Part shown: positions 1 through 10,243 of the stretch, in pieces
How the letters are laid out: the number at the start of each line of letters is the position of its first letter
Numbering within the stretch: position 1 is the stretch's first letter
Source: Umbilicaria muhlenbergii
Taxonomy: Eukaryota; Ascomycota; Lecanoromycetes; Umbilicariales; Umbilicariaceae
Direction of reading: 5' to 3'
Assembly (NCBI GenBank): GCA_000611775.1
Contig: KK106981.1
Coordinates: forward strand, 942,162 to 1,006,161
DNA length: 64,000 bases
Translations under genes and position numbers: made by a program
The notes under the pieces: model-generated
What the model was told of the DNA's origin: nothing
Databases searched by the model: none
The model's input: only the letters and a program-made list of their open reading frames with translations

Positions 1-117
1 AACCGGTAGGAAACCTTCTATCCATCTGTCCAGCCCGTCTAGCCAGTCCATCTATCCAATCCGACCCGTCTACCCAAGCGCCCCTGTCCTTTCCTGTATC
101 AACTCCCATGCCATCTA

Positions 118-290
118 TTCCCATCCCACCTATTCCCATCCCATGCCATCCCATGCCATCCCTTATCCAACCCCATCCCATCGATTCTCACATCCAACCC
201 CATCCCATCCCATCCCATCCCATATCCGCCCCTCCCAACCCTCCCTCCGCCCCCTCCGCCCCCTCCGCCCCCTCAACCCCCCCAACCCCA
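118..290. repeat. CCATC/CCATG pentamer and CCCTCCGCC tandem repeats
   Basis: From about 118 to 215 the sequence is built of imperfect CCATC, CCATG and CCATT pentamers. From about 240 to 280 come near-perfect CCCTCCGCC units. Read on the minus strand these become Trp-Asp-Gly-Met and Gly-Arg-Arg runs at the end of the neighbouring open frame, so the repeat may be translated. Confidence 0.8.
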
Positions 291-1529
291 CCCTCCTCGC
301 CCTCGCTGCATCCTTCAAAACCGCCATCCAGCACCCCAGCAGGATCTTCCGCATCCACCCCTGCTCCTCCAACGCGAGCGCCAATTGGCGTTTGGCGATC
401 CGCGAGGGGCGCACTCCCATTGCTGTTGCCATGCCCATGCCCATTCCTATACCCTTGGGGGGGTGCTTACGGTGGGCTGGTGGGGTGGTGGGTCTCGTCG
501 GTCCCATCGGGGATGTCTGCATCATGGAGGTCGGCGTCGGTGATGTCGGTGTCGTCGATGGGGCGGTGACAGCAGGGGTATCACACCCCCCCACCAAGGT
601 CTCGAGGTCGCAGCTCTGGCGCCGCAGGTCTTGAATCCCCGCCTCGAGAGTCGCGGCGCGGGATTCGAGGTCGGACCAGTGGGCGGGGCCCCAGAAGGGG
701 TCGCGGTCGAGGGCGAGGCGCAGGGAGGAGAGCCAGAAATCGAAGGGCGAGAGGCGGCTGGCGGCGAGGATGAGGCGGATGGTGGGTTCGGAGGAGAGGG
801 TGTGGAGCACGATGCAGGCTGTTGGTCGAAAGGGGAGGAGTCAGTGTGGTGTTGGATCGATGATGTGGGATGGGGAAGGGGGGCGGGGTTGGTGGGGAGG
901 GAGGGAGGGAAGGGTGGGAACGGGGTTGGAACGGTGGTGGGAATGGGGGGAGAAGGAGTAGCTGGGGTGTGTACGAACCAGGACACCCCCTCGTCGAACA
1001 CCAGTCCTCTTCCTCGATGATAAAGCATTGGAGCCATGAAAACGCACCGCGCGCTTCACCGCGGAAGGCGAGCTCGAGGTCGAATATGTTGCGCGTGCAG
1101 AGGAGCGATTCGCCCAGGCGCACGGCTTGACGGTAGATCTCTAGGATGGGTAGGATGAGGGCGTGCGTGATGTCGCGGTGGAGCAGCCAGGTGGCTTCGT
1201 CGGCGGCGCTGGAGGGGTGGTGGGCGGGGCAGAATCTGCGTTGGATCTTTGTCAGTTTCGTGGGCAAGGGAAGGGAGGAGGGAGGAAAGGGAAAAGAGCA
1301 GCCTGCGGTTGTTTGTGGGAAGGATGGATGGGTTGGTGGAGACAGGGGCGACTTACGCAGACTTCTGCTGGTTGGCGAGTAGTTTGCGAATGATACGGAA
1401 GCCCTCGCTGGCATTCAATCGCACCGCATCATCGGGGCGGACTTCGAAGGGGGATGTCCTGGCTGCGTCTTCATCGTGCGAGAGTGGGAAGCTGAAGCTT
1501 CGTTGTTGGTGTTGTTGTTGTTGCGCCAT
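163..1529 (-). CDS. Unrecognised fungal protein, three exons, repeat-encoded C-terminus
   Basis: I do not recognise a family. The best start is the ATG at 1529, which opens a Gln-rich MAQQQQHQQ stretch. Exon 1 (1529-1357) ends at a GTAAGT donor. A 121-nt intron is followed by exon 2 from 1235, and the joined frame runs through Asp-Glu-Ala-Thr-Trp-Leu-Leu-His, a helical Leu-rich segment and FSWLQCFIIEEEDW. The second donor lies near 980-1000 and is not fixed. The acceptor CAACAG at 819-820 has a branch-point-like CACTGAC upstream and leads into exon 3 (818-163), with LSPFDFWLSSLRLALDRD and a possible coiled coil. The last 50 or so residues are Gly/Arg-rich then WDGMGWDG repeats from the pentamer array, so the true end is uncertain. 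Confidence 0.55.
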
Positions 1530-2136
1530 TGGGAGCGGGCGTTGGGCGTCGATAGGGGGTGGATCGCAAAACCATGAGGAAGTTCCAAGCACTACAATTC
1601 AGGGTGGAAACGGAGAGGAGGAGAAGAGATCAAGTCGTTGGGGGGTTGTGAAACCTGGTTATGTCAGTATGAGCTGGATTGCGAAGCCAGGGCTTTGCAG
1701 CAGGCAGATGTCGTGGCAGTACCGCCGGCCAGGCATGCCTGCCAATAATGCTTCATCTCGTCCAATATCCATATCGGCGCACGATGATTCAAGCGTTCAA
1801 GGATCTCGCATGCCCACCATCCTTGTCGTGCAGATTATGTTGATCGTCCTGCCCGGGTGGATATTGGGGTTGCCATTTTAAGCAGCCGTGATGCTCGAAC
1901 CCGGTAAGCGCAGGTCGCTTCGGGGGGATTTGATTCGAAGCGGACGACGCCACCCGCAAGCGTCCTACCCGAAGAGGGACCGGAAGAGATGGCCATGGAG
2001 TTCGATAAGGGGGACTTCATCGGTGCGCAGCTGCAGCGATAGTGCTTGACTGCTGTCTCAGGCATGTCGTTCAGAGCGTCCGCGTTCAACTTGGCATGAG
2101 AGAAGGCGTTGTGGACGCTGGCTGACTCTTGCATCT

Positions 2137-2192
2137 GGCCTCTGAGTCCTGGCCTCTGAGTCCTGGCCTCTAAACTCTGGCCTTTGACCTCT
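2137..2192. repeat. 14-bp tandem repeat, four units
   Basis: The unit GGCCTCTGAGTCCT occurs twice exactly (2137-2150, 2151-2164) and twice in diverged form (2165-2178, 2179-2192). It lies in an intergenic stretch and has no visible function. Confidence 0.8.
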
Positions 2193-2564
2193 GAACGTGT
2201 GGAGAGGGTCGCCGCAGTGGCAACCGAGTGGAGCGCTTCCAAGCATTGAGATTTGCCTGGACGCTTGGCTATCAGCCACGACCGGACTCATAAAGTTACT
2301 TGCTCACCGCCACCGCTATAGCTTGACATACAAGTCCTTCTAGACCGCCATGGCTAGTTCTCTAGGTTTTTGAACCTTACTGCCCAGTTCATCGAAGCAC
2401 GCGAGACTATCCGAGCGAGATGAGCCCTAGAGTCATTAAGTGTGTCTACCAGAGGCAACGGGGAGTCGCCAAGTCAAATCGGGGGTCGGTCGTCAAATGA
2501 GGGGCTCTCAGTGTCACATGCTTCTCTGTCGCACCAGCATACTGTTATTCAGGGTAATTCTAGA

Positions 2565-2636
2565 AGGTCGCAATGATACACTTAGACCACAAAACAGCGG
2601 CAATAGCAATTGAACCTGTTGCATGATATACGACCT
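2565..2636. repeat. 72-nt foldback with tRNA-like B-box motif, copy 1
   Basis: The ends AGGTCG and CGACCT are complementary. The interior shares CACTTAGACCACAAAA, then AGCG, then CAATAG and AATTGAACCT with a second copy at 54803-54875. On the minus strand the core reads GGTTCAATTGC, like a Pol III B box or tRNA T arm. A full tRNA cloverleaf cannot be folded from it. It may be a small dispersed foldback element or a non-coding RNA gene. Confidence 0.5.
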
Positions 2637-2915
2637 CAGTTCTAAACTGGTCGATATATGAGCATTTACAATTCGAAACGCCAGAAAAGAAGCCAAAAAG
2701 CGGCCTCTACATATCCAATATCCCTATACTTTTACTGTCCCTATATACCCACAAGAACCGCTCGCTATCTACGCTTTTCTAAACCTCCCCACTACTCCTC
2801 TCCATTCTTAATCCATCTAAACCCTAACCCCCAGTCATTGCAACCATAGCTCCTCCCCCACCCTCCGCCCTCCACCCATCCCTATCCCATCTGACACCCC
2901 GCCCCCCACTGCCCC

Positions 2916-3908
2916 TCATTTCAACCCCACCCCCCTCCTAACAAGCTCCCCCAACAAATCCCCCACAAACGCCCCCCCCTCCCTCACAAACCCCCGAAAC
3001 TCCTCACTCGCCTGCAACTCCGCCAACCGGCCCACCACATGCGCCACCACTATATCCCTCAACCTCTGCACCGTCGCCCCCTTGTTCTCACCGTCCAACT
3101 GCAACCCGTATATCTCGCGCACCAGCTTCACCGTGCTGGCCAGCTGGGTCTGTTCGATGGACGCCGTTTTGAGCGCCGCGCGCAGTTTGGCCAGGGAGAA
3201 GGCCTGCAGCGCGGAATAGGCGTAGCGTTCGGCGAGGAGGTAGACGCGAGCGTGCGTGAAGGTGGATGCCATGTCCGGAGCGGGGGAGGAGGGGGTCGTG
3301 CAGGGGGTCGAGAGCGCGGGAGTGGATTTCGTGGAGACGGATGTGGATGTGGATGTGGTGGAGAGGGAAGCCGGGTGCGGGTAATCCGAGCCGAAGGTTT
3401 GCTCGGGCGAGGATGCAAGCACCGCGCCGGCTTCTTCGAAGGGGAGGACGGGGGTTTGCGAGAAGTTCGTGTGGACTGCTTTCGGTCGGCCCCAGATCCC
3501 TAGGCCGGATGTGCGGGATGCGAGAACGATGGGGTGGAGGTCCTCTCCGGACTGCGATGGCTTACCCTCCTTCTTGCCTTGCGCTGGTCCATTGCCATTG
3601 TACTGCGGCGCATCCTCGTACTGTGGTGGATGGTCTTGCTGCTGTCCTGGCGCGCAGTAATCACCAGTGTAGAGGTATTCGAGCAGGTAGCCGACGCTTT
3701 CTTCGTCTTCGGTGTCGAGCTCAATATAGCGGTCTCGCGACGAGAAGGCTAGATGTGGGAGGTGCCGGGCGAGGAGGGCGCGGTGGACGAGGAAGTCTGT
3801 GGTACCGGCGAGAAGCCGGATGCCTCCGGATTGGAATGTGCTGGCAGTTGTGTTAGTTTGGTTGTTTGAAGGATTGTAGAGGGAGGTGTACTCGGTGAAG
3901 GATGACAT
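2916..3908 (-). CDS. BTB/POZ domain protein
   Basis: A 330-residue intronless protein beginning at ATG 3908; the frame runs a few codons upstream but without an ATG. The BTB fold is recognisable near residues 25-90: a Gly-Gly-Ile-Arg-Leu strand, FLVHRALLARHLP (the usual 'hidden from view, His-Arg-x-Leu-Leu' element), then EDEESVGYLLEYLYTGDY. A low-complexity Ser/Thr/Pro linker follows, then a helical C-terminal half with a VYLLAERYAYSALQ segment typical of fungal BTB proteins. Such proteins usually dimerise or act as adaptors, some for cullin-3 ligases; no Kelch or MATH domain is present, so the partner is unknown. Confidence 0.85.
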   Translation of the reverse strand: MSSFTEYTSLYNPSNNQTNTTASTFQSGGIRLLAGTTDFLVHRALLARHLPHLAFSSRDRYIELDTEDEESVGYLLEYLYTGDYCAPGQQQDHPPQYEDAPQYNGNGPAQGKKEGKPSQSGEDLHPIVLASRTSGLGIWGRPKAVHTNFSQTPVLPFEEAGAVLASSPEQTFGSDYPHPASLSTTSTSTSVSTKSTPALSTPCTTPSSPAPDMASTFTHARVYLLAERYAYSALQAFSLAKLRAALKTASIEQTQLASTVKLVREIYGLQLDGENKGATVQRLRDIVVAHVVGRLAELQASEEFRGFVREGGAFVGDLLGELVRRGVGLK

Positions 3909-4487
3909 TGTCAGCGTCTTGTCCAACCCTTTGCACTCAGCTCTTCACCAGTGGAATATTCATTCAACTTTTTGCGGGGGCCTCCAAGGATGGAGAACCA
4001 ACCCCACCGAGGTCGGAGCAGTTATTGGCAGCCCCATCGTTTCCATGGGGGTTCTTTCGAGCGAAGGTTAAGGGGACTTGGGGACCAGGCCAGTGGGCGA
4101 AAGGTTACGGCCCGGCCTCAAGGATCACCTCATTTCACGTGCGCTGGGCGGGCTTGGACACTTTCCCCAGACTGGTCCTTGCCAGATCAGGTTGATCATT
4201 TCGCTTAATTCGAGGTGGAGAGACCCAAGCTGAGAGAGCATCCTCAGGCCTCAGGATTACCTCTACCTTAGGGAACGCCCTGAGAGCCTAGATAAGCACT
4301 ATTGAACAAGTTGAGAGTTATTCAGAGTTTCGGACTCGGTTCAAAGAGAGTAGCAGTTCATTCCTTATAGCGGCGAAAGCCCACAAAAGCCAACCGGGGT
4401 ATCAAGCCTATCTAATCAGCCAATCTTAGCGCCGGCAATCCCATCCATCCATGCGTATGCTATGCCCTCCCTCAAAGCGCCCGCTAA
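3909..4487. other. Intergenic 5' region of the BTB gene, no gene seen
   Basis: Only shadow-like frames are present. It lies upstream of the BTB gene and downstream of the glycosyltransferase gene, so promoter and 3' flank are the likely contents. Confidence 0.5.
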
Positions 4488-4620
4488 AGCCCTCGCAATG
4501 CCAATGCCAATGCCAATGCCAATGCCATCCCCACTCACTCCCTCCTCCACTCCCTCCCCCACTCCCTCCCCCACTCCCTCCCCCACTCCCTCCCCCACTC
4601 CCTCCCCCACTCCCTTCCCC
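4488..4620. repeat. CAATGC hexamer array followed by a 12-bp minisatellite
   Basis: About five CAATGC units (around 4495-4530) are followed by about six near-identical 12-bp units of the type CCCACTCCCTCC up to about 4620. The array ends 8 bp before the stop codon of the glycosyltransferase gene, so it lies in that gene's 3' UTR or terminator region. Confidence 0.85.
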
Positions 4621-4627
4621 ACACAAC

Positions 4628-6428
4628 TCACTCCTCCCCCACCATAACCTTTCCCCACTGATTAACCACCCTCTCCCTCCCAATGACCCCCTTCCACACC
4701 CCCCTCCCATCGCGAAAAACCTCCCCCTCCGTCCCCTTACACACACCCCCCCACTCCAACCACCTCTCCCCATCCGTCCAGACCCCTCCTTTACCTCCTC
4801 GCGTATCCCACCCGCCTCGCACGTCCGAGGTCTCGGGTGCGTCCATGTATTGCCGCAAGAGATCACGGGAATAAGGTTGATACCACATCCGCGGCCACCA
4901 GGTGTCGAGGAGGGATTTATCCCCGTTGAAGTGCAGCAGGGTGGGAATGGAGGGGACGTGGATGTTGGTGGCGAGGGAGAGGGTGTGCCAGGTACTGTTT
5001 TCGGGAAACCCGTTCTCCGCTCCCTTGTCGAAAGTGTCGCTTCTCCCGCCTGGTGGAGGCGGGGCGTGCCGGATATCAGCCGGCAGCCGCAGTATGCGCG
5101 TCGAGGCGTACGGATGTGTTTCATGCACGTGATTGAGAAGCGCGGTGTCGTTGTAAGACAAAAACTCCACGTCCGACGCCGAATGCGTCATCGTCTGGAA
5201 CAATTTCGATTCGTAATCCAGCCCCAGACCGAATTCGTAGCGCTGCCCAGGCACGACGGTCATATTGTTCATGGTGCCGTTGAACTGATCCAAAGTGCCC
5301 AGAGCGTTCGAAAGCCAGTCCAGCCAGCGGCTACCCGGGGCTTGGGACGTACGGCGGGTGGCTTGGCGTTGGACTTCTTGCTCGCCGAAGATCTCGGCGA
5401 AGACGAATTGGTCGCCTATTGTGCCGCGGTTCTCCTGTTCGACTTTTTGGAGGGCGCGTTCGTAGATTGCGAGGACGGAGGCGACGGGGCCGATCACGGT
5501 GCCGGAGTTTAAGTAGCGGGGACGGTTGAGGAAGCCATCGGGGTCGCGGTCGGTTTGGGGACCGTAGACGTCTTTCGGGAGGGTGGAGGGGGGCAGAGCG
5601 GCGCAGGCGGGGTCTTCGGCTGGGTTGGGCCAGCAGAGCTTGTCGGCGCCGTATATGACTCTTTGGGTATACTTCTGTACTCTCTCCACCTTGTCGCCTT
5701 CCCAGGGCTTCTTGCGGTTGATCATGCCGTACTGCCTCCGTAACCGCTCGTTGTCTTCTCGGACCATGTTGTGATACCTCTGTATCAAGACTTCCGGGGG
5801 TAGCTGGAACCATATATCGTAGCCGTCTATGACCAACACGATGTCGTCATCCTTCAAATGCTTGGAGTCCCTTAAGTAGTCATGTACCCCTCTAATCTTG
5901 CCAGTATGTGTACCCTTGTCCCAGCCATCACCCTCAAAGGTCTTCCCATAGTTGATCAATGTCGGGGGTGGGTAATCGAGCAGGAAAGAAGACAGCAAAG
6001 TCTTGCAGAGGTTAGGATTGGACTCCGAGGCCGGTATCAGTAGGTGGAATGACGTGTTCGTCTTCTCAAGATCATTGGGGACCTTGGTGCCACTTGTTGA
6101 TGTCGTGTTTGACGGAGCTAGAAGAGGCTTCTCAACGCTGGCTACCTCAGGTGCGTATGGTAAGGAAAAGGAAGACGGGATTCGATAGCCCGAGAGGCCC
6201 GTTTGTGGTACTGTCTGATATCCCGTCAGCCGAAAGCCGTCCACAGAAGTACAAGAGCCAGCATGCCTTGTTCGATGTCCTCCACACAAGCGCGAGCAAG
6301 AGAAAAGAGAGAACGGAAGCAATCAGCAAGTGCCTGTACCGCCTGGCCCTCGGCAGACGTAGGAATACAGGGTTCGGTGGCAGAGAATGGGGTTCTGAAA
6401 TGCCATCAAAGGCGCCATAGGGAGGCAT
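4628..6428 (-). CDS. Type II membrane glycosyltransferase, PLOD/GT25-like fungal family
   Basis: Two exons: 6428-6288 and 6214-4628, joined by a 73-nt phase-0 intron with a GTGTGG donor and ATATCAG acceptor (a shorter intron using GTACTT is possible). Exon 1 supplies a cytosolic tail rich in Pro/Arg and a membrane anchor (HLLIASVLSFLLLAL, about residues 33-47). The lumenal domain has a Rossmann-like start (FHLLIPASESN), a DIVLVIDGYDIWF segment in which the acidic pair is the likely metal/sugar-nucleotide site, YLNSGTVIGP, and an IGDQFVFAEIF segment. This order matches fungal glycosyltransferases related to the glycosyltransferase domain of procollagen lysyl hydroxylases. A Golgi or ER location is inferred from the anchor. 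Donor and acceptor sugars are not known. Confidence 0.8.
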
Positions 6429-7551
6429 CTCACGGACGCAGGTACAACAGCTCTGTCACGAGCTGAGTATTGGACTTGAAGACGATCATAGAAGTGGGCG
6501 GAGATGAAATACTTGAAGAATGACTGTGTGAACCGCGCGCCTAATGGAACCTGTTTGGACGTTTCAAGCCTGGAATACGCTCAAGTCTCAATACAGCATG
6601 AGCAACACACACAAATCCAGCTGCAGGATAAATCTCGCCCGCAATCGCTTGTCTGCGACAGAAGTGTACCTCAATGCAAAACCAACGAACAAGTAACGAG
6701 CGTTGACCAGGTTTGACAGATCCGCTCAATCCCACGACGTCATACCACCGTATTCGGTGGAACGTTCGGAAACGATCACGCAAGATTGGCAGCACCTGGC
6801 AATTCCTCCAGCTCACATCATATCACGGAAGACATAAGGAAGAAGGGGTAGATCAAATCAGGTCGATTGCAGCAATAGAATTCCCTTTGTAGACACTCCA
6901 CACCCCGACTCGGTCACCGTGATGCCGAGATCTGCATCGCCAAGAGACAAGCCACACGAACCATCAGTGAGCCGGAGTTTTAGAGCATGGAGATCCGGAG
7001 GATCCTCAGCAGCTCAACGGTCATGAACGAACACGTTGTCATCCAGTCAAAATGCAACTAGAAGCTCAAGCTCAAATACTTTGATCTAATCCTCTCCGCA
7101 ACTATCTTCACTAGCAGAAATCCTAGGGCGGCCTCCTCATTTAGAGGCTGCCACTTACTATGATGGTTCACCTGGCCGCGGTAGGATCATCAAGGTTATC
7201 TTGCTCCAATGAGAAGCAAGCGATCTATATTCCGAATCCGAACTTGCATCAACTGTGTCCGGGGCCGCATTGGCCGCACTCCTTCCGCCTTGTTCTTGAG
7301 CAGTGAGATAGAAGTTGGTATGATGTATTGACACGGATTAATAGTAATTACCGATCCACCCATCGCAGCCGCGGCGTCTATATACACATACGGAGCAAAA
7401 GCCTCTGACCAACTCCCAATGCTAAGATGCCCATGTCGCTATGAGTTGCTCAGACCCCCAGATGCAGGTGCAAAGACTGGAAATGCTAGAACCGTCGCAA
7501 GGAGTGCGTGCAACGAACGAATTGCTTCTCTGAAGCTTTTTCAAACTTGTT
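6429..7551. other. Intergenic, no convincing gene
   Basis: Upstream of the glycosyltransferase and downstream of the GH72 gene. Open frames of 60-90 codons are present on both strands but show no family motif or spliceable extension. Confidence 0.6.
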
Positions 7552-9054
7552 CTACAACCACACGATGAATCCCAACATGACTCCCGCGAGCCCGATGCTC
7601 ATTCCAGCCATCTCTTTGCCCCCACTGGCGTTTCCTTTCTTTGTCGCGGTTGCGGAGGCACTAGAGCCAGTTGCTGTTGGTGTACCACCTGTTTCGGTGG
7701 CGCGGTTAAGGCTCTGGCCCACCGTGGGCAGTGGCGGGTTACCATTTATCAACCAGCCACCCGGTGTTGACGAGGGACACGCAGGAGGTGTGAGACTGCT
7801 TGCGGACGCGGAGTATGCTGAAAGCGCAACGCCTGACGGGGTCAAAGTGGCCCACTGGCTCTTCAAGTTTTGATAATCGGGAGAAAAGGGTATTGGTGTG
7901 CCGGAAACAGGCCAACTGGTCACCGAGGCAGTAACAGACGCTGAACCGTAGCGAACAAGACCGTAGTTGTTGGTCTCCTCCACCCATTCGTAGACGATAG
8001 CTCCTGACCAGGAGTTTTCCATCTCTGACCCTAGAATTGCAGACTGATCTTCGAATGTCCTGGGTGGTACAGTGTTGCAGCCGGTTTCTGAGAAGAAAAT
8101 GGGGATGTTGTAACCAGTGGCATTCTGCTCGAGCATTGAGTAACCAGAGACCGTGTACGAGGAGCTTCCGCACCATTCGTAGGCGTTGAGAGAAAAGAAG
8201 TCAAGGCTTTCGGAAGTATTGCCGCCACAAGCAAGGTAGTTTTGCAGCATGGGTCGAAGTTCCGCAATATCGGCTAGTCAATTTAGCTAGAGAAAATATC
8301 CAAATATGTAAAAGACGTACCAGCAGAGTATCCGACAGGAATGTTACGGTATTTCTTGGAATTCCGGTACGCCTTAACGTCTCTTGCGGCAGCCTTGATA
8401 TATGGTGAGGAATCTGAGCCGTTCGCTGGAAGTCGCCGTCAGCCAGTACAACTGTGTCCAAAGCAATCATGCTTACCCATAGTAATGACTTCGTTCCCGA
8501 TAAAGACACCAGCCGTGTTATTATACTGCTGAAACTCGTCCAGGACTTTCTCGAAGAGAGTAAGCTGGGTTTGATTCCACATTGGATCATCCTGGTGGTT
8601 AATATATTAGCGGACGTTGAAAGTAACCTTATCTGTGTAGCATACCTGATCTATCTGAGTGGTGAAGGTGTCGAGATCCACGAAAAGGTATATTCCGGCA
8701 TCCGCGAAGGCTGACATGCAACCTTTATGATCGCCTGACGGGTCTACGTGATAGACTCGGATGGTGTTTGCTCCGAGGTCTTGCATTTGCTTCGCATCGA
8801 GCTGGCATTGGCTCGTGTTGATGAGAGGGTCGTCAGGACCGGGCTGATAAGCAACACCTAACAACAACAACACTTTGTTAGCTTGAGACCTCAAACGTGT
8901 GGACAAGATGGACGAAGTTACCTTTGATGTAGAACTGATTGCCATCGCTCGTGAAGAACTTGGACCCGACAGCCGAGATGGTGGAGATGGCCGAGACGGT
9001 GTTCACTCCGAGAGCAGCAATCGAAGCGGCTGCGAAGAGACATTTGGAGAACAT
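7552..9054 (-). CDS. GPI-anchored beta-1,3-glucanosyltransferase, GH72 (Gel/Gas family)
   Basis: Five exons (9054-8922, 8857-8646, 8591-8477, 8425-8321, 8273-7552) with introns of 64, 54, 51 and 47 nt keep one frame and give 428 residues. The start ATG 9054 begins a signal peptide ending near TVSA. The GH72 catalytic domain follows: IKGVAYQPG, GANTIRVYHVDP, then FIGNEV with the acid/base Glu near residue 149 and IFFSETGCN with the nucleophile Glu near 251. A Ser/Thr/Gly-rich tail and the hydrophobic end (MSIGLAGVMLGFIVWL) form a GPI signal. There is no clear Cys-rich CBM43 module, so this is the short class. These enzymes cleave and re-ligate beta-1,3-glucan at the cell surface, lengthening wall glucan. 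Confidence 0.95.
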
Positions 9055-9967
9055 GATGTGAGAAGAAGAGTGTGTATTTCACAGATTATTACAATGTGTT
9101 TAAGAGAAATTGATGGCGTGAGCGGGTGCGGAAAATCGAATTGAAATAGTCACAAGCAGCGAGTGAAGGTGCGACCTCTTACTGAGCCGGGCGAATTGAA
9201 TGTACAGTGGTAGGCAGAAGTTGTGAGACACGATTGTGGCAGGGACTACCCTGCGACTGATTCGAAACGAAAGTACCGTCGCATGCGACGAATTGCCACA
9301 GCGACTCCACAGTCCGGCGAGAGAAAGAACGAGATGCTGAGATGTGAGGAGCAGCAGAGATGGAGAGTAAATGGAGAAAGCAGAGAACCCAAGCTTCAAG
9401 AAGGTCGAAGGATTGCATGGCTTTCCATCCGCTAGACTGCACCCGGAAAGGCGGCCGCCGATAAGACTGGCACGACAGGCTTCCCAGGCTTCTGGATCAA
9501 TTCGGGGCCGAAACTCGGCACCATGGCGCTGTTGCAATTGGTTCATTTGCTCCTTGCCTGGACACAATAATAATGGCTGCGCCTGATGCACAGCCGATTG
9601 GCCTCTTCAGATCTTGATGCTGTCGCGTCCTTTGAACGGCCTTGTCTTCCATGCACGGTGATCCGTGTCTATGTTCGTTGTGGTAGCTTTGGGCCAAGGA
9701 CGGCCTCAGACGCCTACAACAACTCAAGCTTGCAAGGCCATATCCTCGGGAGTCTTTTTGGTGGAGATCGAAAAGCTCTACCAACCACTTCCGTGATCGA
9801 TCCCCTCATTACTCTTCATGGTCTCCGTTGATCCTTGTAGTCAAAGGGGATCTCCAACTCAACGCGGCCAATCTTATTGGCCCTGCCGTTGCTATCTCTC
9901 GGCTGCGGCAAGTAGGTGCCAAAAACAGCGAAGCTTTTGAAAACTGCTGGAATTCATAAATCATTAT
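9055..9967. other. Intergenic between GH72 gene and transposon, no gene seen
   Basis: The first part is the promoter and 5' leader of the GH72 gene. A 163-codon open frame on the minus strand (9591-9100) shows no family features and overlaps that leader. The remainder up to the transposon end has no recognisable content. Confidence 0.55.
9964..9967. repeat. Putative target site duplication TTAT, left copy
   Basis: TTAT directly precedes the left inverted repeat, and TTAT follows the right one at 19576-19579. PIF/Harbinger elements usually duplicate three bases (TWA), so part of this match may belong to the element or be chance. Confidence 0.5.
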
Positions 9968-10004
9968 TTGGGGCGTTTAGCAGTTTTTTTGTAGTGTAGT
10001 GCTA
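9968..10004 (+). repeat. Terminal inverted repeat, left
   Basis: Begins TTGGGGCGTTTAGCAGTTT and pairs with 19539-19575 over 37 bp with three transitions. Confidence 0.9.
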
Positions 10005-10059
10005 GCCATATATAGAATAGCAACCAATGAGGTTTAATAACGAAAAGTCAGTACTTCTA

Positions 10060-10104
10060 GTGTTACGTAGCTCGGATGTAGCCTACATCTGAGCTACGTA
10101 GCAC
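10060..10104. repeat. Subterminal 22-bp palindrome in the transposon
   Basis: Arms 10060-10081 and 10083-10104 are inverted copies with two mismatches and a one-base spacer, centred on GATGTAG/CTACATC. Subterminal palindromes in cut-and-paste transposons can serve as transposase or accessory-protein binding sites; here that is inferred. Confidence 0.75.
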
Positions 10105-10243
10105 TATGTAGGCCGAATCAGGCAATAGTGAATAGGGTTGACCCCACTATGGAGCCATGGCGGAACTCAATTCAACGTCAGTTCAAGGACTCAATTAGTA
10201 GCTATAGACGTAGACTAGATACAATTGAACGAATTAAAGCAAT

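Larger units (their letters stand above)
1530..2915. other. Intergenic, no convincing gene
   Basis: Short open frames here lack family resemblance and splice support. The stretch holds a four-unit 14-bp tandem repeat (2137-2192) and a 72-nt foldback (2565-2636), listed separately. The C-rich end (2860-2940) is the 3' flank of the BTB gene. Confidence 0.6.

Noticed and set aside
4426-4658. Gly-Glu-Gly-Val repeat proteins in several frames at the minisatellite
   Set aside because: These are translations of the 12-bp array and lie beyond the glycosyltransferase stop.
9100-9591. 163-codon minus-strand open frame upstream of the GH72 gene
   Set aside because: Overlaps the leader of a well-supported gene, has no family features, and lacks a conserved start context.
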